DNA from: Bacteroidales bacterium
Lineage (GTDB): Bacteria; Bacteroidota; Bacteroidia; Bacteroidales; UBA7960
Direction: 5' to 3'
DNA length: 39,749 bases
Assembly: GCA_007125585.1 (NCBI GenBank)
Contig: SLCY01000051.1
Span: 1 to 39,749 of the forward strand
Shown: positions 25,768 through 34,287 of the stretch, in pieces
How the letters are laid out: every line of letters starts with the position of its first letter
How positions within the stretch are numbered: the first letter of the stretch is position 1
The notes under the pieces: generated by a model
Told to the model about the DNA's origin: nothing
Database searches by the model: none
The model's input: the letters and a program-made list of their open reading frames with translations, nothing else
Program-made: the position numbers and the translations under genes

Positions 25768-26634
25768 TCACCTGACGTTTCCCAGGTATACGTGCGACAG
25801 CTCTTCACCGGCCATTGATTTCATCCTGTTCATCAACGCGATGGGGGTTGGCGGGGCGGCATGCTTCCATGAGGGGAAATAGCGGTTGATGTGCAACACG
25901 ACATCCTTCCCGAGCTCCCTGCGGATCCAGCGGACCATTTGAACAAAAAGGTCCGTATCGTCATTCAGCTCGGGTATTACCAAAAATGCGATTTCCAGGT
26001 GGAGGCCCGCGGAAACGATTGCATGCATTGTGTCAAGAACCGGCTGCAGCTTTCCACCGGTATATTGCCGGTAAAAAGCGTCACTGAACGATTTCAGGTC
26101 AACATTGAAAGCATGGCTTACCCGCAGCAACTCATCAAGAGGCTCCTTATTGATAAACCCGTTGGTCACCACCACATTTTTCATCCCTGCCCCGTACACC
26201 AACCCTGCGGTATCGACCATGAACTCATACCACACAGTGGGCTCGTTATATGTATATGCGAGCCCGATACTGTCGGACCTCAACATTCTGTCAACGATCT
26301 CTTGCGGTTCGATGCGGCGGGTACCGGAAGCCCGCCCGGTTCCGCACTGCGATATGTCTGCATTCTGGCACCATGCACACCGGAAGTTGCACCCGTAGCT
26401 TCCCAGCGACAATACCTGGCTTTCGGGGAAATACCGGTACAACGGCTTTTTCCGGATGGGGTCCATGTGGAGCGCCGACACCACGCCATACGTATCGGCG
26501 ATCAAACGGCCCCCGTCATTGCGCCGCACCCGGCAGCGCCCGGTCTGGCCGGGGCGGAGCATACAGCCATGCGGACAGAGGCCGCACTGAACTGTTTGTT
26601 CTGCCCTCACCGTATAGTAACTGGCCTCTTTCAT
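25768..26634 (-). CDS. amrS: Radical SAM enzyme of the AmmeMemoRadiSam system
   Basis: The product has 288 residues from ATG 26634 (MKEASYY). An ATG at 26751 would add 39 residues without family similarity. The radical SAM cluster CNFRCAWC supplies Cys82, Cys86 and Cys89 in CxxxCxxC spacing. An N-terminal four-cysteine module (Cys17, Cys20, Cys24, Cys34 in QCGLCPHGCML and GRCRV) is typical of the AmrS/PflA-like group. YTYNEPTVWYEF, VTNGFIN, FNVDLKSF and the C-terminal INRYFPSWKH are further family marks. It is related to pyruvate formate-lyase activases, but no glycyl radical enzyme is nearby. The biological substrate of AmrS proteins is unknown. It lies 120 bases after the amidase gene and may be the last gene of that run or independent. 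The MEMO partner is at 7065-7907. Confidence 0.88.
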   Translation of the reverse strand: MKEASYYTVRAEQTVQCGLCPHGCMLRPGQTGRCRVRRNDGGRLIADTYGVVSALHMDPIRKKPLYRYFPESQVLSLGSYGCNFRCAWCQNADISQCGTGRASGTRRIEPQEIVDRMLRSDSIGLAYTYNEPTVWYEFMVDTAGLVYGAGMKNVVVTNGFINKEPLDELLRVSHAFNVDLKSFSDAFYRQYTGGKLQPVLDTMHAIVSAGLHLEIAFLVIPELNDDTDLFVQMVRWIRRELGKDVVLHINRYFPSWKHAAPPTPIALMNRMKSMAGEELSHVYLGNVR

Positions 26635-26755
26635 CTGTTTGTATTTTGAAAAATAGGTTTGAAAGTTTAAGGGTTGTTGCCTGAGGGACAGGAACACTGA
26701 AGCAACATCCTGAAAGTGTATATCCTGCGGCAGATGGCCGGCAGCAAGCATTAGG

Positions 26756-28045
26756 CTATCTCAATATCAACTCCTTGCTCCACCTTATCAGCCATTCATC
26801 ATGGCCCTGCAAGGCAGCAGCCTGCAAGCCCAGCGGAAGTCCGCCGCCATTCATTCCGGCAGGGATCGACAGGGTCGGCACCCCCAGAAAGGTCCATGGC
26901 AGGTTCATCAGCGGACTGCCTGTCGAATGCAATCCCTTGGGCGCTGTATCAACCGAAGAAGGGCTGAGCCAGAGAGCTATCCCCTCTTTGTGGGTAACCT
27001 GTTCCAAACGATTTTTTATTTCAGCCTGCAAGTTGCGCGCATCCGCAATGGCTTTCCCGGAAACATTCCTGCCTTCCGTGATCAGCTCTTTTGCGTGCCG
27101 GCCATAGCGTTCTGTGAACGCACGGTGCCAGTTATGGTGAACTTCTGCAAAGTCGCGCGAAACGATGTTCCGGTGTGCAGCATTGATGGACAGGATGTCA
27201 CCAAAAACGTCCTTTTCAACAACCCTGAACCCCGCCCTTTCCAGCTCCTCTGCCTTTCGGAAAAACCAGTGCAATATTTCCGGTTCAGCCTGCTTCATGT
27301 ATTCTCCGGCAGGGATGCCAATGACCGTTTGTCTGCTTTTGTCAACCGGTTGTTTCCAGTCGTCGACCAACAATGTGCACACCAGTTCAATCCCTTCGAT
27401 ATCTTGTGTAAAGAACCCGACATGGTCGACGGTGGGCGACAGAGGGATCACCCCGCTGGTGGGGATCCTGCCCAGGCTTGGCTTGAATCCATATACTCCG
27501 CAATAGGATGCCGGCCTGGAGATGGAGCCTATTGTCTGTGTTCCCAGGGCCAGGGGGGTCAGTCCTGCGGCAACGGCCGCTGCAGGGCCGCTGCTCGAGC
27601 CACCGGGGGTATGCTCAATATTGTGCGGATTGCGGACAGGTCCCGGCTGGAAGTAGGCAAATTCCGTTGTAACGGCTTTCCCAAGGATCAGCGCACCGGC
27701 ATTTTTCAGTGCAGAAACGGAGGCAGCCTCCTTCCCTTTAAACACTGCAGGCGGCAACCGGGATCCCGCACGGGTCTCAAAGCCATCAACAACAAAAATA
27801 TCTTTCACCCCCACTGGGATGCCAAAGAGGGGCGGTCTCAAGCCCGGATCAGGATACTTCCTGACCAGCACAGCAAGCTCCGACAACAAACGTTTGCGCC
27901 GGTTTGGTTCCGGCAGCAAGGATTGTATTTGTCCGTCAACCGCTTCAATCCTGTCACATAGATCATTGATAAAACCTTCCGGCGGCAACGCCCCATCCCT
28001 GAGCCTCTGTACAGTTTCTGAAAGCGATAAATGGAGGGCAAACAT
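26756..28045 (-). CDS. Amidase-signature family hydrolase
   Basis: This 429-residue cytoplasmic protein is of the amidase signature family. The Ser-cisSer-Lys triad is visible: Lys81 in PVGVKDIF, Ser150 in TPGGSSSG and nucleophile Ser174 in TQTIGSISRPAS. The 24-residue spacing between the serines equals that in fatty acid amide hydrolase. YCGVYGFKPSLGRIPTSG follows in the expected place. Family members hydrolyse carboxamides, including biuret, allophanate and short amides, releasing ammonia. No C-terminal allophanate hydrolase domain is present, and no GatB or GatC gene is near, so a tRNA amidotransferase role is unlikely. It lies 187 bases downstream of the CoA-transferase gene, beyond a candidate terminator, so its link to the molybdenum hydroxylase gene run is probable but not certain. 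The substrate is unknown. Confidence 0.88.
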   Translation of the reverse strand: MFALHLSLSETVQRLRDGALPPEGFINDLCDRIEAVDGQIQSLLPEPNRRKRLLSELAVLVRKYPDPGLRPPLFGIPVGVKDIFVVDGFETRAGSRLPPAVFKGKEAASVSALKNAGALILGKAVTTEFAYFQPGPVRNPHNIEHTPGGSSSGPAAAVAAGLTPLALGTQTIGSISRPASYCGVYGFKPSLGRIPTSGVIPLSPTVDHVGFFTQDIEGIELVCTLLVDDWKQPVDKSRQTVIGIPAGEYMKQAEPEILHWFFRKAEELERAGFRVVEKDVFGDILSINAAHRNIVSRDFAEVHHNWHRAFTERYGRHAKELITEGRNVSGKAIADARNLQAEIKNRLEQVTHKEGIALWLSPSSVDTAPKGLHSTGSPLMNLPWTFLGVPTLSIPAGMNGGGLPLGLQAAALQGHDEWLIRWSKELILR

Positions 28046-28167
28046 ATTTATGGATGTTGTATTTTTAATCCTTTACATAAACACCATCCCTCGAACCATC
28101 CACCCTTAAGGCAATCATCCTGGTATTCCTGACCTTACGGCGTTTCCCTGTTTTTCTTGTCAACGGC

Positions 28168-28199
28168 AAAAAGCCGATGATCCTTCTTCTGGGCTTTTT
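28168..28199 (-). terminator. Candidate terminator after the CoA-transferase gene
   Basis: Arms 28168-28175 and 28192-28199 (AAAAAGCC/GGCTTTTT) form an 8-base-pair stem with a 16-base loop. On the minus strand the stem ends in a U run 34 bases after the CoA-transferase stop at 28233. The stem is short, so readthrough to the amidase gene is plausible. The remaining 187-base gap (28046-28232) shows no other signal. Confidence 0.5.
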
Positions 28200-28232
28200 C
28201 TTTCCGACACCAGGGCAGAATCAGCACATCTC

Positions 28233-29420
28233 TTAAAGTACGCCGTTGTCCTTCAATGTCTTGACCTCTTGCTCCGTCAGTCCCAGCATCTGGGAAAGCA
28301 CCTCGAGGTTATGTTCCCCTATCTCAGGGGCGGGCCCGCGTGAGGCGTTGTCTTGCAGAAAGCTCATCTTTATGGGATTGCCGGCAATTTTTACTGTGCC
28401 GGCCTGTTTGTCGTCCACTTCCACGATCATGTTTCGCGCGTTGACCTGCGGCTCTGTCAGCACTTTGTCAATGGTGTTGATAGGGCCACAGGGAACGCCG
28501 GCCCCGTCGATGACAGCCACCCATTCATCGGCCGTCTTTGTGCAGAACGTCTTGTCAAGCTCCCCCACAAGCGACTGCAGGTTTTGGGTACGCAGCTCGT
28601 TGGTGGCGAAGGCATCGTTCTGCAGTAGGTCGGGTCGCTGGATGGCCTCGCACAGCCTTTGCCACAATGAGTTGTTGCCGCATGCCACCACGAAATAGCG
28701 GTCGCTGGCCTTGAAAGCCTGGAAGGGGGCGATGGTGGGATGGCGGTTGCCGATAGGCCCCGGGGGGGTTCCCTCCACCTGGTAGCGGGTGATGGCGTTT
28801 TCGAGGATAGACACCTGGCAATCCAGCATGGACACATCCACTTTTTGCCCTATGCCGGTTGCGTTGCGGTATTGCAGGGCTGCCAGTATACCTATGGCAG
28901 CATACAGTGAGGCGGTAATGTCTCCCAGCGACATGCCCACACGGGTTGGGGGCGTGTCGGGCCACCCGGTGATGCTCATGATGCCACCCATGGCCTGTGC
29001 CAGGATATCGTAGGAGGCCTTTTTGGAGTGGGGTCCGGAATGGCCGTACCCGGATGAAGCGGCATAGATCAGCTTGGGATTCAGCCCCCTGAGCGTTTCA
29101 TAACCAAGGCCCAGCCTTTCCATGGTACCGGGCCGGAAATTTTCCACCAGCACATCGAAATGTTTTACAAGATCCCTGAAAACAGCTTTTCCCCTGTCTG
29201 TCTTAAGGTTCAGCGAGACACTTTTCTTTCCCCGGTTAATACTGAGGAAATAGAGGCTTTGCCCGTTCCTGAACGGCCCAAAGGAGCGGGCGTCATCCCC
29301 TGTGCCGGGAACTTCCACCTTAACCACCTCGGCACCCAGGTCGCTGAGGATCATTGTACAGAAAGGACCGGCAAGCACCCGTGACAGATCCAGGACTTTG
29401 ATGTTTTGCAACGGTTTCAT
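28233..29420 (-). CDS. Class III (CaiB/BaiF) CoA-transferase
   Basis: The 395-residue protein has the full class III pattern: VLDLSRVLAGPF at 9-20, SDLGAEVVKVE at 26-36, INRGKKSVSLNLKT at 61-74, LVENFRPGTMERLGLGYE and SGYGHSGP. The predicted catalytic aspartate is Asp167 in LGDITASLYA, matching Asp169 of formyl-CoA transferase. These enzymes move CoA between carboxylic acids through an aspartyl-CoA thioester. Known donors and acceptors include formate/oxalate, carnitine derivatives and bile acids. Here a CoA-transferase beside a ring hydroxylase and carbamoyltransferase-like genes could activate a carboxylic acid produced by ring cleavage. No decarboxylase or thiolase lies nearby to show which one. 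It follows the hydroxylase large subunit by 145 bases containing a GC-rich structured element. Confidence 0.92.
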   Translation of the reverse strand: MKPLQNIKVLDLSRVLAGPFCTMILSDLGAEVVKVEVPGTGDDARSFGPFRNGQSLYFLSINRGKKSVSLNLKTDRGKAVFRDLVKHFDVLVENFRPGTMERLGLGYETLRGLNPKLIYAASSGYGHSGPHSKKASYDILAQAMGGIMSITGWPDTPPTRVGMSLGDITASLYAAIGILAALQYRNATGIGQKVDVSMLDCQVSILENAITRYQVEGTPPGPIGNRHPTIAPFQAFKASDRYFVVACGNNSLWQRLCEAIQRPDLLQNDAFATNELRTQNLQSLVGELDKTFCTKTADEWVAVIDGAGVPCGPINTIDKVLTEPQVNARNMIVEVDDKQAGTVKIAGNPIKMSFLQDNASRGPAPEIGEHNLEVLSQMLGLTEQEVKTLKDNGVL

Positions 29421-29444
29421 GATTTAACGTTTTTCTGTGGTTTC

Positions 29445-29511
29445 GCCCCGGTGGGGCATTCTTGCCATGACAACGCCCCGGCCGGTTTTGGTCGTGGGGC
29501 TCAGACCGGCC
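29445..29511. other. GC-rich structured intergenic element, pseudoknot-capable
   Basis: In the 145-base gap between the hydroxylase large subunit and the CoA-transferase genes are three GC-rich pairings. GCCCC/GGGGC (29445-29449 with 29453-29457) closes a three-base loop. GCCCC/GGGGC also pairs 29475-29479 with 29496-29500. GGCCGGT/ACCGGCC pairs 29480-29486 with 29505-29511. The last two interleave as 5'-5'-3'-3', the topology of an H-type pseudoknot, or could be alternative folds. No U run follows, so a simple terminator is unlikely. An RNA processing or stability role is conjecture. Confidence 0.4.
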
Positions 29512-29565
29512 CCGGTCATTCCGTCCGAAGGGAGGAGTTGCCGGGCGTGAGGCTTTAAGATGGCT

Positions 29566-31914
29566 TCACCTTTTATCGGCCTTTCGCATCATCGCCAGGC
29601 ATATCTTCTCGGCAGTGACAGGCATTGAGGTCACCCTGATGCCCAGCGCATTGTCAATGGCGTTTGCGATCACCGGTGCGACCGGTATCATCGTATGTTC
29701 GCCCATTCCCCTTGCACCATAAGGGCCATCCGGTTCAGGGACCTCAATGATGATCGGTACCACTTCGTCAGGTATATCCAGGGCTGTCGGGATCTTATAG
29801 TCGGTGAAGTTGGGATTGAGCATTTTTGCACGGTGGTCAAACTTCATCTCTTCGTAGAGCACCGTCGAAATACCCTGTAAAATGCCTCCTGTGATCTGTG
29901 CTTCAACCATTTGAGGATTTATGGCCTTGCCACAGTCTACCGCTTCGACAATTTTTTTCACCTTCACCTTCCCGGTCTCTTTGTCAATCTCGATGATTGC
30001 CGCTGCAGCCCCTACGGTGTAGTGTACATTGGGATGCCCGCCCTGGCTGGTTTCCGGGTCAGCCTTTGCAGAGGCATATTCGGGCATGAACATGCCCCGG
30101 CCCATGACTGGCCCGCCTTTAAAGGTACCATCATTCATCAGAATACCGTGGATTACAAAGTCTTTTAAAGGCAATGCAAAGTCAGGTTGTGTTTTGCACC
30201 TAACCGTTTCATCTTCCAGATACAGTGCCTCTTTTGGCAAATGTTGCGTTCGTGCCACCAGTGAGAATATTTGATCGCGGGCATCGAGCGCGGCAAGTTT
30301 CACGGCATTGCCGCAACCCCATGTTACGTGCGATGCGACAGTTTGCCACTCATAAGGGTTTCTGTCGGTATCCGGGTTTTCTGTCCGGATTTTTGAAACA
30401 GGCACCGAGAGGACCTCTGCGGCGATCTGGGCCATCACAGTCAGGAAGCCCTGTCCCAGGTCCATTCCTGATACCAGGAGGTTGATACTGGCATCTTCGT
30501 TGAATTTCAGAAAGCAAGATGAAGATGCGTTGGGTGGCATGGCGGGGGCTTTCCAGAAAAGGGAAAATCCCATCCCCACTGCCATGTTGGGGCCGGAAGG
30601 CTTAGGTTTTTCGTGCCATTTGATCTTTTTTGCCACGGCGTCAATGGCATGATGCAGTCCGTTTGGGTTCATCTTCGCCCCATACGCTGTCAGGTCGCCC
30701 GTCCGTATTGCGTTTCGGCGGCGGATCTCCGGCGGGTCAATGCCTAGGTGCACGGCGATGCGTTCCATATGCGACTCCAGCCCAAACAGAAACTCAGAAT
30801 AGCCAAATCCCCGGTAAGGACCACCGGGCGGCAGGTTGGTATAGATACAATAAGAGTCTATGGAAGCATTTTCCACACGATAGGGGCCGATGGCCGACAG
30901 TCCCACTGCATTTACGACATTGGCACCGTATTCAACATAAGCGCCGGCATCCCAGTAGAGTTCATGGTGCAATGCGGTGATGCGCCCGTCTTTCTTCACG
31001 CCGACCTTTAGCCTGGCAACGACGCCGAGGCGCTGGTAGGTGTTATAGAATTCACGCTCCCGGTTCCACAGCACCTTGACCGGGTGGCCCTGAACCCTGG
31101 TAGCGATTGCGGCAGCGATGATCTCCATTGTCACGCCCGCTTTGGAGCCAAACCCACCCCCTACATGCGGCGCGATAACACGCACGTCATTGTGCCTGAT
31201 CCCTAATGGCGCAAGCGCGCTGGCAAAAAGGTTTCGCTGGGTATGGGGCGACTGTGAAGAGGCATAGACTGTCAGCCTGCCCGAATGGTCATATTTTGCA
31301 ACGGCGGCATGGAATTCGATGGCGCAATGTGCATAACGCGGAACATCATAGGTGTCATCCAGAACATAATCGGCTTCGGCAAAGCCTTTTTCAACATCCC
31401 CCTTGCGGATTTTCCGGTGGTGGGCGACGTTGGAGTCCGGTTTAGGGAAGAACCACGGGACGTGCTCGTAATGTTTCAGGTCAGGATGGATAAGGTCGGC
31501 ATCGGCCTTAAAGGCATCCAGCGGGTTGATCACCTTGGGCAGCGGCGAATAGTTGACCTTCACCAGCCTGGCCGCCTTTTTCGCGGCCTGCGGGGTGCGT
31601 GCCACCACGGCAGCGATCTGTTCACCGAAAAACCGGACCCTGTCCTGCGCAAAGATAAAACGATCTTTCATGTAAAGTCCGAAGTTGTACGGGAAGTCCT
31701 TGCCGGTCACAACGCAAAGCACCTCAGGCACTTTTTCGGCTTCAGAGGTGTCAATGCTGTTGATCATGGCATGTGCGTGAGGGCCTTCAACGATTTCCGC
31801 ATAGAGCAGGTCGGGACCGAACTCCAGGTCATCGGTGAAAAGTGCAGCGCCTGAAACCTTTTCCTTTCCGTCAACACGGACAGCCGACTGTCCTACATAT
31901 TTTAGCTCTTCCAT
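29566..31914 (-). CDS. Molybdenum hydroxylase large subunit (xanthine dehydrogenase family)
   Basis: The 782-residue protein is the molybdopterin-binding subunit of a three-subunit hydroxylase. It opens VGQSAVRVDGKEKVSGAA and has HVGGGFGSKAG in the Mo-cofactor region, PGGPYRGFGYSE, and near the C-terminus GARGMGEHT, whose Glu739 matches the catalytic glutamate of xanthine oxidase. The CO dehydrogenase signature VAYRCSFR is absent, so this is not CoxL in function. The family hydroxylates carbon atoms of N-heterocycles or aldehydes with water as oxygen donor. Genes for the 2Fe-2S subunit (3 bases upstream) and the FAD subunit complete the enzyme. Context with a cyclase-family hydrolase and FdrA-type genes favours a nitrogen heterocycle as substrate. 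No XdhC or MobA-type maturation gene is in the window. Confidence 0.92.
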   Translation of the reverse strand: MEELKYVGQSAVRVDGKEKVSGAALFTDDLEFGPDLLYAEIVEGPHAHAMINSIDTSEAEKVPEVLCVVTGKDFPYNFGLYMKDRFIFAQDRVRFFGEQIAAVVARTPQAAKKAARLVKVNYSPLPKVINPLDAFKADADLIHPDLKHYEHVPWFFPKPDSNVAHHRKIRKGDVEKGFAEADYVLDDTYDVPRYAHCAIEFHAAVAKYDHSGRLTVYASSQSPHTQRNLFASALAPLGIRHNDVRVIAPHVGGGFGSKAGVTMEIIAAAIATRVQGHPVKVLWNREREFYNTYQRLGVVARLKVGVKKDGRITALHHELYWDAGAYVEYGANVVNAVGLSAIGPYRVENASIDSYCIYTNLPPGGPYRGFGYSEFLFGLESHMERIAVHLGIDPPEIRRRNAIRTGDLTAYGAKMNPNGLHHAIDAVAKKIKWHEKPKPSGPNMAVGMGFSLFWKAPAMPPNASSSCFLKFNEDASINLLVSGMDLGQGFLTVMAQIAAEVLSVPVSKIRTENPDTDRNPYEWQTVASHVTWGCGNAVKLAALDARDQIFSLVARTQHLPKEALYLEDETVRCKTQPDFALPLKDFVIHGILMNDGTFKGGPVMGRGMFMPEYASAKADPETSQGGHPNVHYTVGAAAAIIEIDKETGKVKVKKIVEAVDCGKAINPQMVEAQITGGILQGISTVLYEEMKFDHRAKMLNPNFTDYKIPTALDIPDEVVPIIIEVPEPDGPYGARGMGEHTMIPVAPVIANAIDNALGIRVTSMPVTAEKICLAMMRKADKR

Positions 31915-31917
31915 GAC

Positions 31918-32376
31918 TTAATGCTTTTTGGTGACTTCTTTGATGGCATCAATGACAGGCTGGTAACCTGTGCAACGGCATAAGTTGCCTGCAATGGCCT
32001 CTTTGATCTCATGTTCGGAAGGGTGCGGGATCTCAGAGATCAGCCCGGTGGCCGACAGTATCATGCCCGGCGCACAATAGCCGCACTGGAATGCATTTCG
32101 CTCCACCAGAACCTTTTGCAGGGGGGTCAGCCCATCCTGCGAAATGCCCTCAAGCGTCAGGACCTCCTGACCATCCACCTCTATGGCGAAGATCAGGCAG
32201 CTCCTGACTGCCCTGCCATCCAGGATCACGGTACATGCACCGCAATCGCCAGTATCACAACCACACTTGGGACTTTTTACCCCCATTTTGTAACGTAGCA
32301 CTTCCAGCAGCATATCACTGGGCGCCACATATACGTGCCGATGCTCTCCATTCAGGGTAAAGGATATCTTTTTCAT
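31918..32376 (-). CDS. Molybdenum hydroxylase 2Fe-2S subunit
   Basis: The 152-residue protein carries two 2Fe-2S clusters. The plant-ferredoxin-type cluster uses Cys40, Cys45, Cys48 and Cys60 (CDTGDCGACTVILDG). The helical cluster uses Cys98, Cys101, Cys133 and Cys135 (CGYCAPGMI and NLCRCTGYQ). Length and motif order match the small subunit of CoxS/NdhS-type enzymes. It passes electrons from the molybdenum centre to FAD. It ends 3 bases before the large-subunit gene, so the two are translationally close, and it lies 70 bases after the FAD subunit gene. Confidence 0.95.
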   Translation of the reverse strand: MKKISFTLNGEHRHVYVAPSDMLLEVLRYKMGVKSPKCGCDTGDCGACTVILDGRAVRSCLIFAIEVDGQEVLTLEGISQDGLTPLQKVLVERNAFQCGYCAPGMILSATGLISEIPHPSEHEIKEAIAGNLCRCTGYQPVIDAIKEVTKKH

Positions 32377-32446
32377 CTGTTTATATTTTTACAGCCGTTT
32401 GTTTTTCAGCACCTTGTGTGTTGACTCCCGTTTTTTGACGCCCTGT

Positions 32447-33325
32447 TTACCCTCCGATCAGTTTCGGTTTCTTCAAGCGTTCCACAGCAGCGGTCATTGC
32501 ACGTTCAAACATTACCTTGGTCATGTGCATCCGGTATTCTTTGGATGCCCTTACGTCGGTAATGGGTTTTATGATGCTGTCGATCATCTCCTTTGCTTCG
32601 GCGATGCTTTCGGCACCGGTTTCTTTGGCTTTAAGGTGTGCTTCCAGTTTTGGTGAACGTTTCGGCACCGGGCCAACTGAGCCGAAGGCCACATGGCACG
32701 TGCCATCGGCAAAAAGCAGCACCCCGACATTGGCCTGCGCCAGGTCCTCGCCCGCATAACGCATCATCTTCTGATATGCACCGGCATGCTTTATTTCTGG
32801 CAAGGACAGGCTCACATGGGTCACCATCTCGTTTTCCCTGATCAGTGTTTTCCTGTTGTCAACGAACCACTTTTGAACAGGCACTTCCCTTGCACCCTCT
32901 TTGCTCAGGCAGTGTATAACGGCATCATGCACCAGCAGGGGAGCGGCACTGTCCATGCAGGCGACCGCCGAACAGATGTTTCCCACCATGGTGGCACGGT
33001 TTCGTATACCTGACGAGGCAACCAGGCCTGCCGCCTCATAAAGGATATAGGCGTTGTCGCGGATCAGCCTCGACCTGCGGATCATGTCAAAAGTGACCAG
33101 CGCACCGATGTGCAGCCTGTTGCCCACAGTTTCAATCTTCTCCAGGGCATCGAGGCCTTTGATGTCTATGAGGAGCTCCGGCACCCGGAAACCCTGCTTT
33201 ATTTCATTGGCCAGGTCGGTGCCACCGGCCAGTAGCCTGGCAATCATATCCTTATTGTCAAGAAGCTGTAAAGCATCTTCAAGGGTGGCCGGCTTTTCGT
33301 AACCAAATTCATAGGGGATAGCCAT
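32447..33325 (-). CDS. Molybdenum hydroxylase FAD-binding subunit
   Basis: The 292-residue protein is of the CoxM/XdhB type. FAD contacts are recognisable as LLAGGTDLANEIKQG (from residue 31) and RNRATMVGNICSAVACMDSA (the diphosphate-binding second motif). HIGALVTFDMIRRS and the C-terminal CO-dehydrogenase flavoprotein domain (with DLAQANVGVLL and VAFGSVGPVPKR) complete the family pattern. It is an unfused subunit with no extra 4Fe-4S loop of the 4-hydroxybenzoyl-CoA reductase kind. It receives electrons from the 2Fe-2S subunit and hands them to an unidentified acceptor. It lies 85 bases downstream of the cyclase-family gene. Confidence 0.94.
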   Translation of the reverse strand: MAIPYEFGYEKPATLEDALQLLDNKDMIARLLAGGTDLANEIKQGFRVPELLIDIKGLDALEKIETVGNRLHIGALVTFDMIRRSRLIRDNAYILYEAAGLVASSGIRNRATMVGNICSAVACMDSAAPLLVHDAVIHCLSKEGAREVPVQKWFVDNRKTLIRENEMVTHVSLSLPEIKHAGAYQKMMRYAGEDLAQANVGVLLFADGTCHVAFGSVGPVPKRSPKLEAHLKAKETGAESIAEAKEMIDSIIKPITDVRASKEYRMHMTKVMFERAMTAAVERLKKPKLIGG

Positions 33326-33410
33326 GGTTCAGGTTTTTTTAAAAACAGTTTGTTTGTTCAGCATCAGGACCGGGCACTTCAGCACTATTAAGCCCTGCCG
33401 TTGTAAACAA

Positions 33411-34223
33411 TCATCCCTCGATGGCGATCATCCTGCACATCGACGACTCCATCTCAATGCCTTTGAGGGGGAACAGTCCGATCCACACCCTTTTGTTGCT
33501 TACATTGTTGATCTCACCACCCACATTTTCGGCGTGCACCAATCCTTTGGGAAAGAGTTTAAGATGCATCACCTGGTAATATTCCTCAAGCGGGAACATC
33601 TCGTCCCATGCTTTCCCATACTTCTCTTTCAGCTTTGCCTCCGCTTCCTGAAAAGGTTTGGGGTGCCAGTCACGGATGATGGTATTCATCGGGTGGTCGG
33701 CACTGCCGCAATCTACACCGATCCATTTTATCTTCATGTCGAGGGCCCACTGGTGGAAGTCGGGATCCGGCCCGGGGTGCTTTACGAAGTAACGCACTTC
33801 GTCAGACTCCGGCTGATCCCATCCATACCTGTGGTACCCCGTATTGATGATCAGTATGTCGCCCTCTTTGATCTCCGCCTTCCGCATCAACATCTCCGGA
33901 GAGTAAAGGCTATAATCCTCCACTTCATCCGAAATATCCACAACGACGCCCGGGCCATACCAGAAATCGAGCGGGGTGTCGCCGATAGAGCGTCCGCTCG
34001 AATGGAAATGTATCTCACCGTCAATATGGGTTCCCACATGATGGCTGCTTGTCATAATCTGGCCATTGGCCCCCTGCCCCATATGGGCGCCGGCGATCCG
34101 TTTGAAATATTGCAGCTGCAACGGCACATAGCTTGGCCAGGGTGGGGTGTGTACGCTCAATGTTTGTGTTAAATCGTGGATCTTTACATCCTTCATCATC
34201 TTAAATAATTCTTCTGCATTCAT
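33411..34223 (-). CDS. Cyclase-family metal-dependent hydrolase (kynurenine formamidase/isatin hydrolase-like)
   Basis: The 270-residue protein belongs to PF04199. Metal-binding residues stand in HHVGTHIDGEIHF: His62, His66 and Asp68, with His72 next in the pattern. ILIINTGYHRYGW and WIGVDCGSADHP are further family segments. Characterised relatives hydrolyse amide or lactam bonds: kynurenine formamidase opens N-formylkynurenine and isatin hydrolase opens the isatin ring. Downstream of a carbamoyltransferase-like trio and upstream of a ring hydroxylase, it is the best candidate for the ring-opening step. It lies 64 bases downstream of the DUF1116 gene. The substrate is inferred from context only. 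Confidence 0.9.
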   Translation of the reverse strand: MNAEELFKMMKDVKIHDLTQTLSVHTPPWPSYVPLQLQYFKRIAGAHMGQGANGQIMTSSHHVGTHIDGEIHFHSSGRSIGDTPLDFWYGPGVVVDISDEVEDYSLYSPEMLMRKAEIKEGDILIINTGYHRYGWDQPESDEVRYFVKHPGPDPDFHQWALDMKIKWIGVDCGSADHPMNTIIRDWHPKPFQEAEAKLKEKYGKAWDEMFPLEEYYQVMHLKLFPKGLVHAENVGGEINNVSNKRVWIGLFPLKGIEMESSMCRMIAIEG

Positions 34224-34287
34224 GGTTAAAACATTTTTTTGTGAACAATTGAATATAAATAAGTTTGGGTATTCTCTCTTTTGCTTA

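Noticed and set aside
25768-26634. Pyruvate formate-lyase activating enzyme
   Set aside because: No glycyl radical enzyme is nearby, and the N-terminal four-cysteine module fits the AmrS group better.
26801-27961. Long open frame on the plus strand
   Set aside because: It is antisense to the amidase gene, whose catalytic motifs are all present, and its translation shows no domain.
26756-28045. Amidase as GatA of the tRNA amidotransferase
   Set aside because: No gatB or gatC is nearby, and its neighbours are catabolic genes.
29566-33325. Aerobic carbon monoxide dehydrogenase (CoxLMS)
   Set aside because: The three-subunit layout fits, but the large subunit lacks the VAYRCSFR active-site loop and has the xanthine-dehydrogenase-type Glu739 in GMGE.
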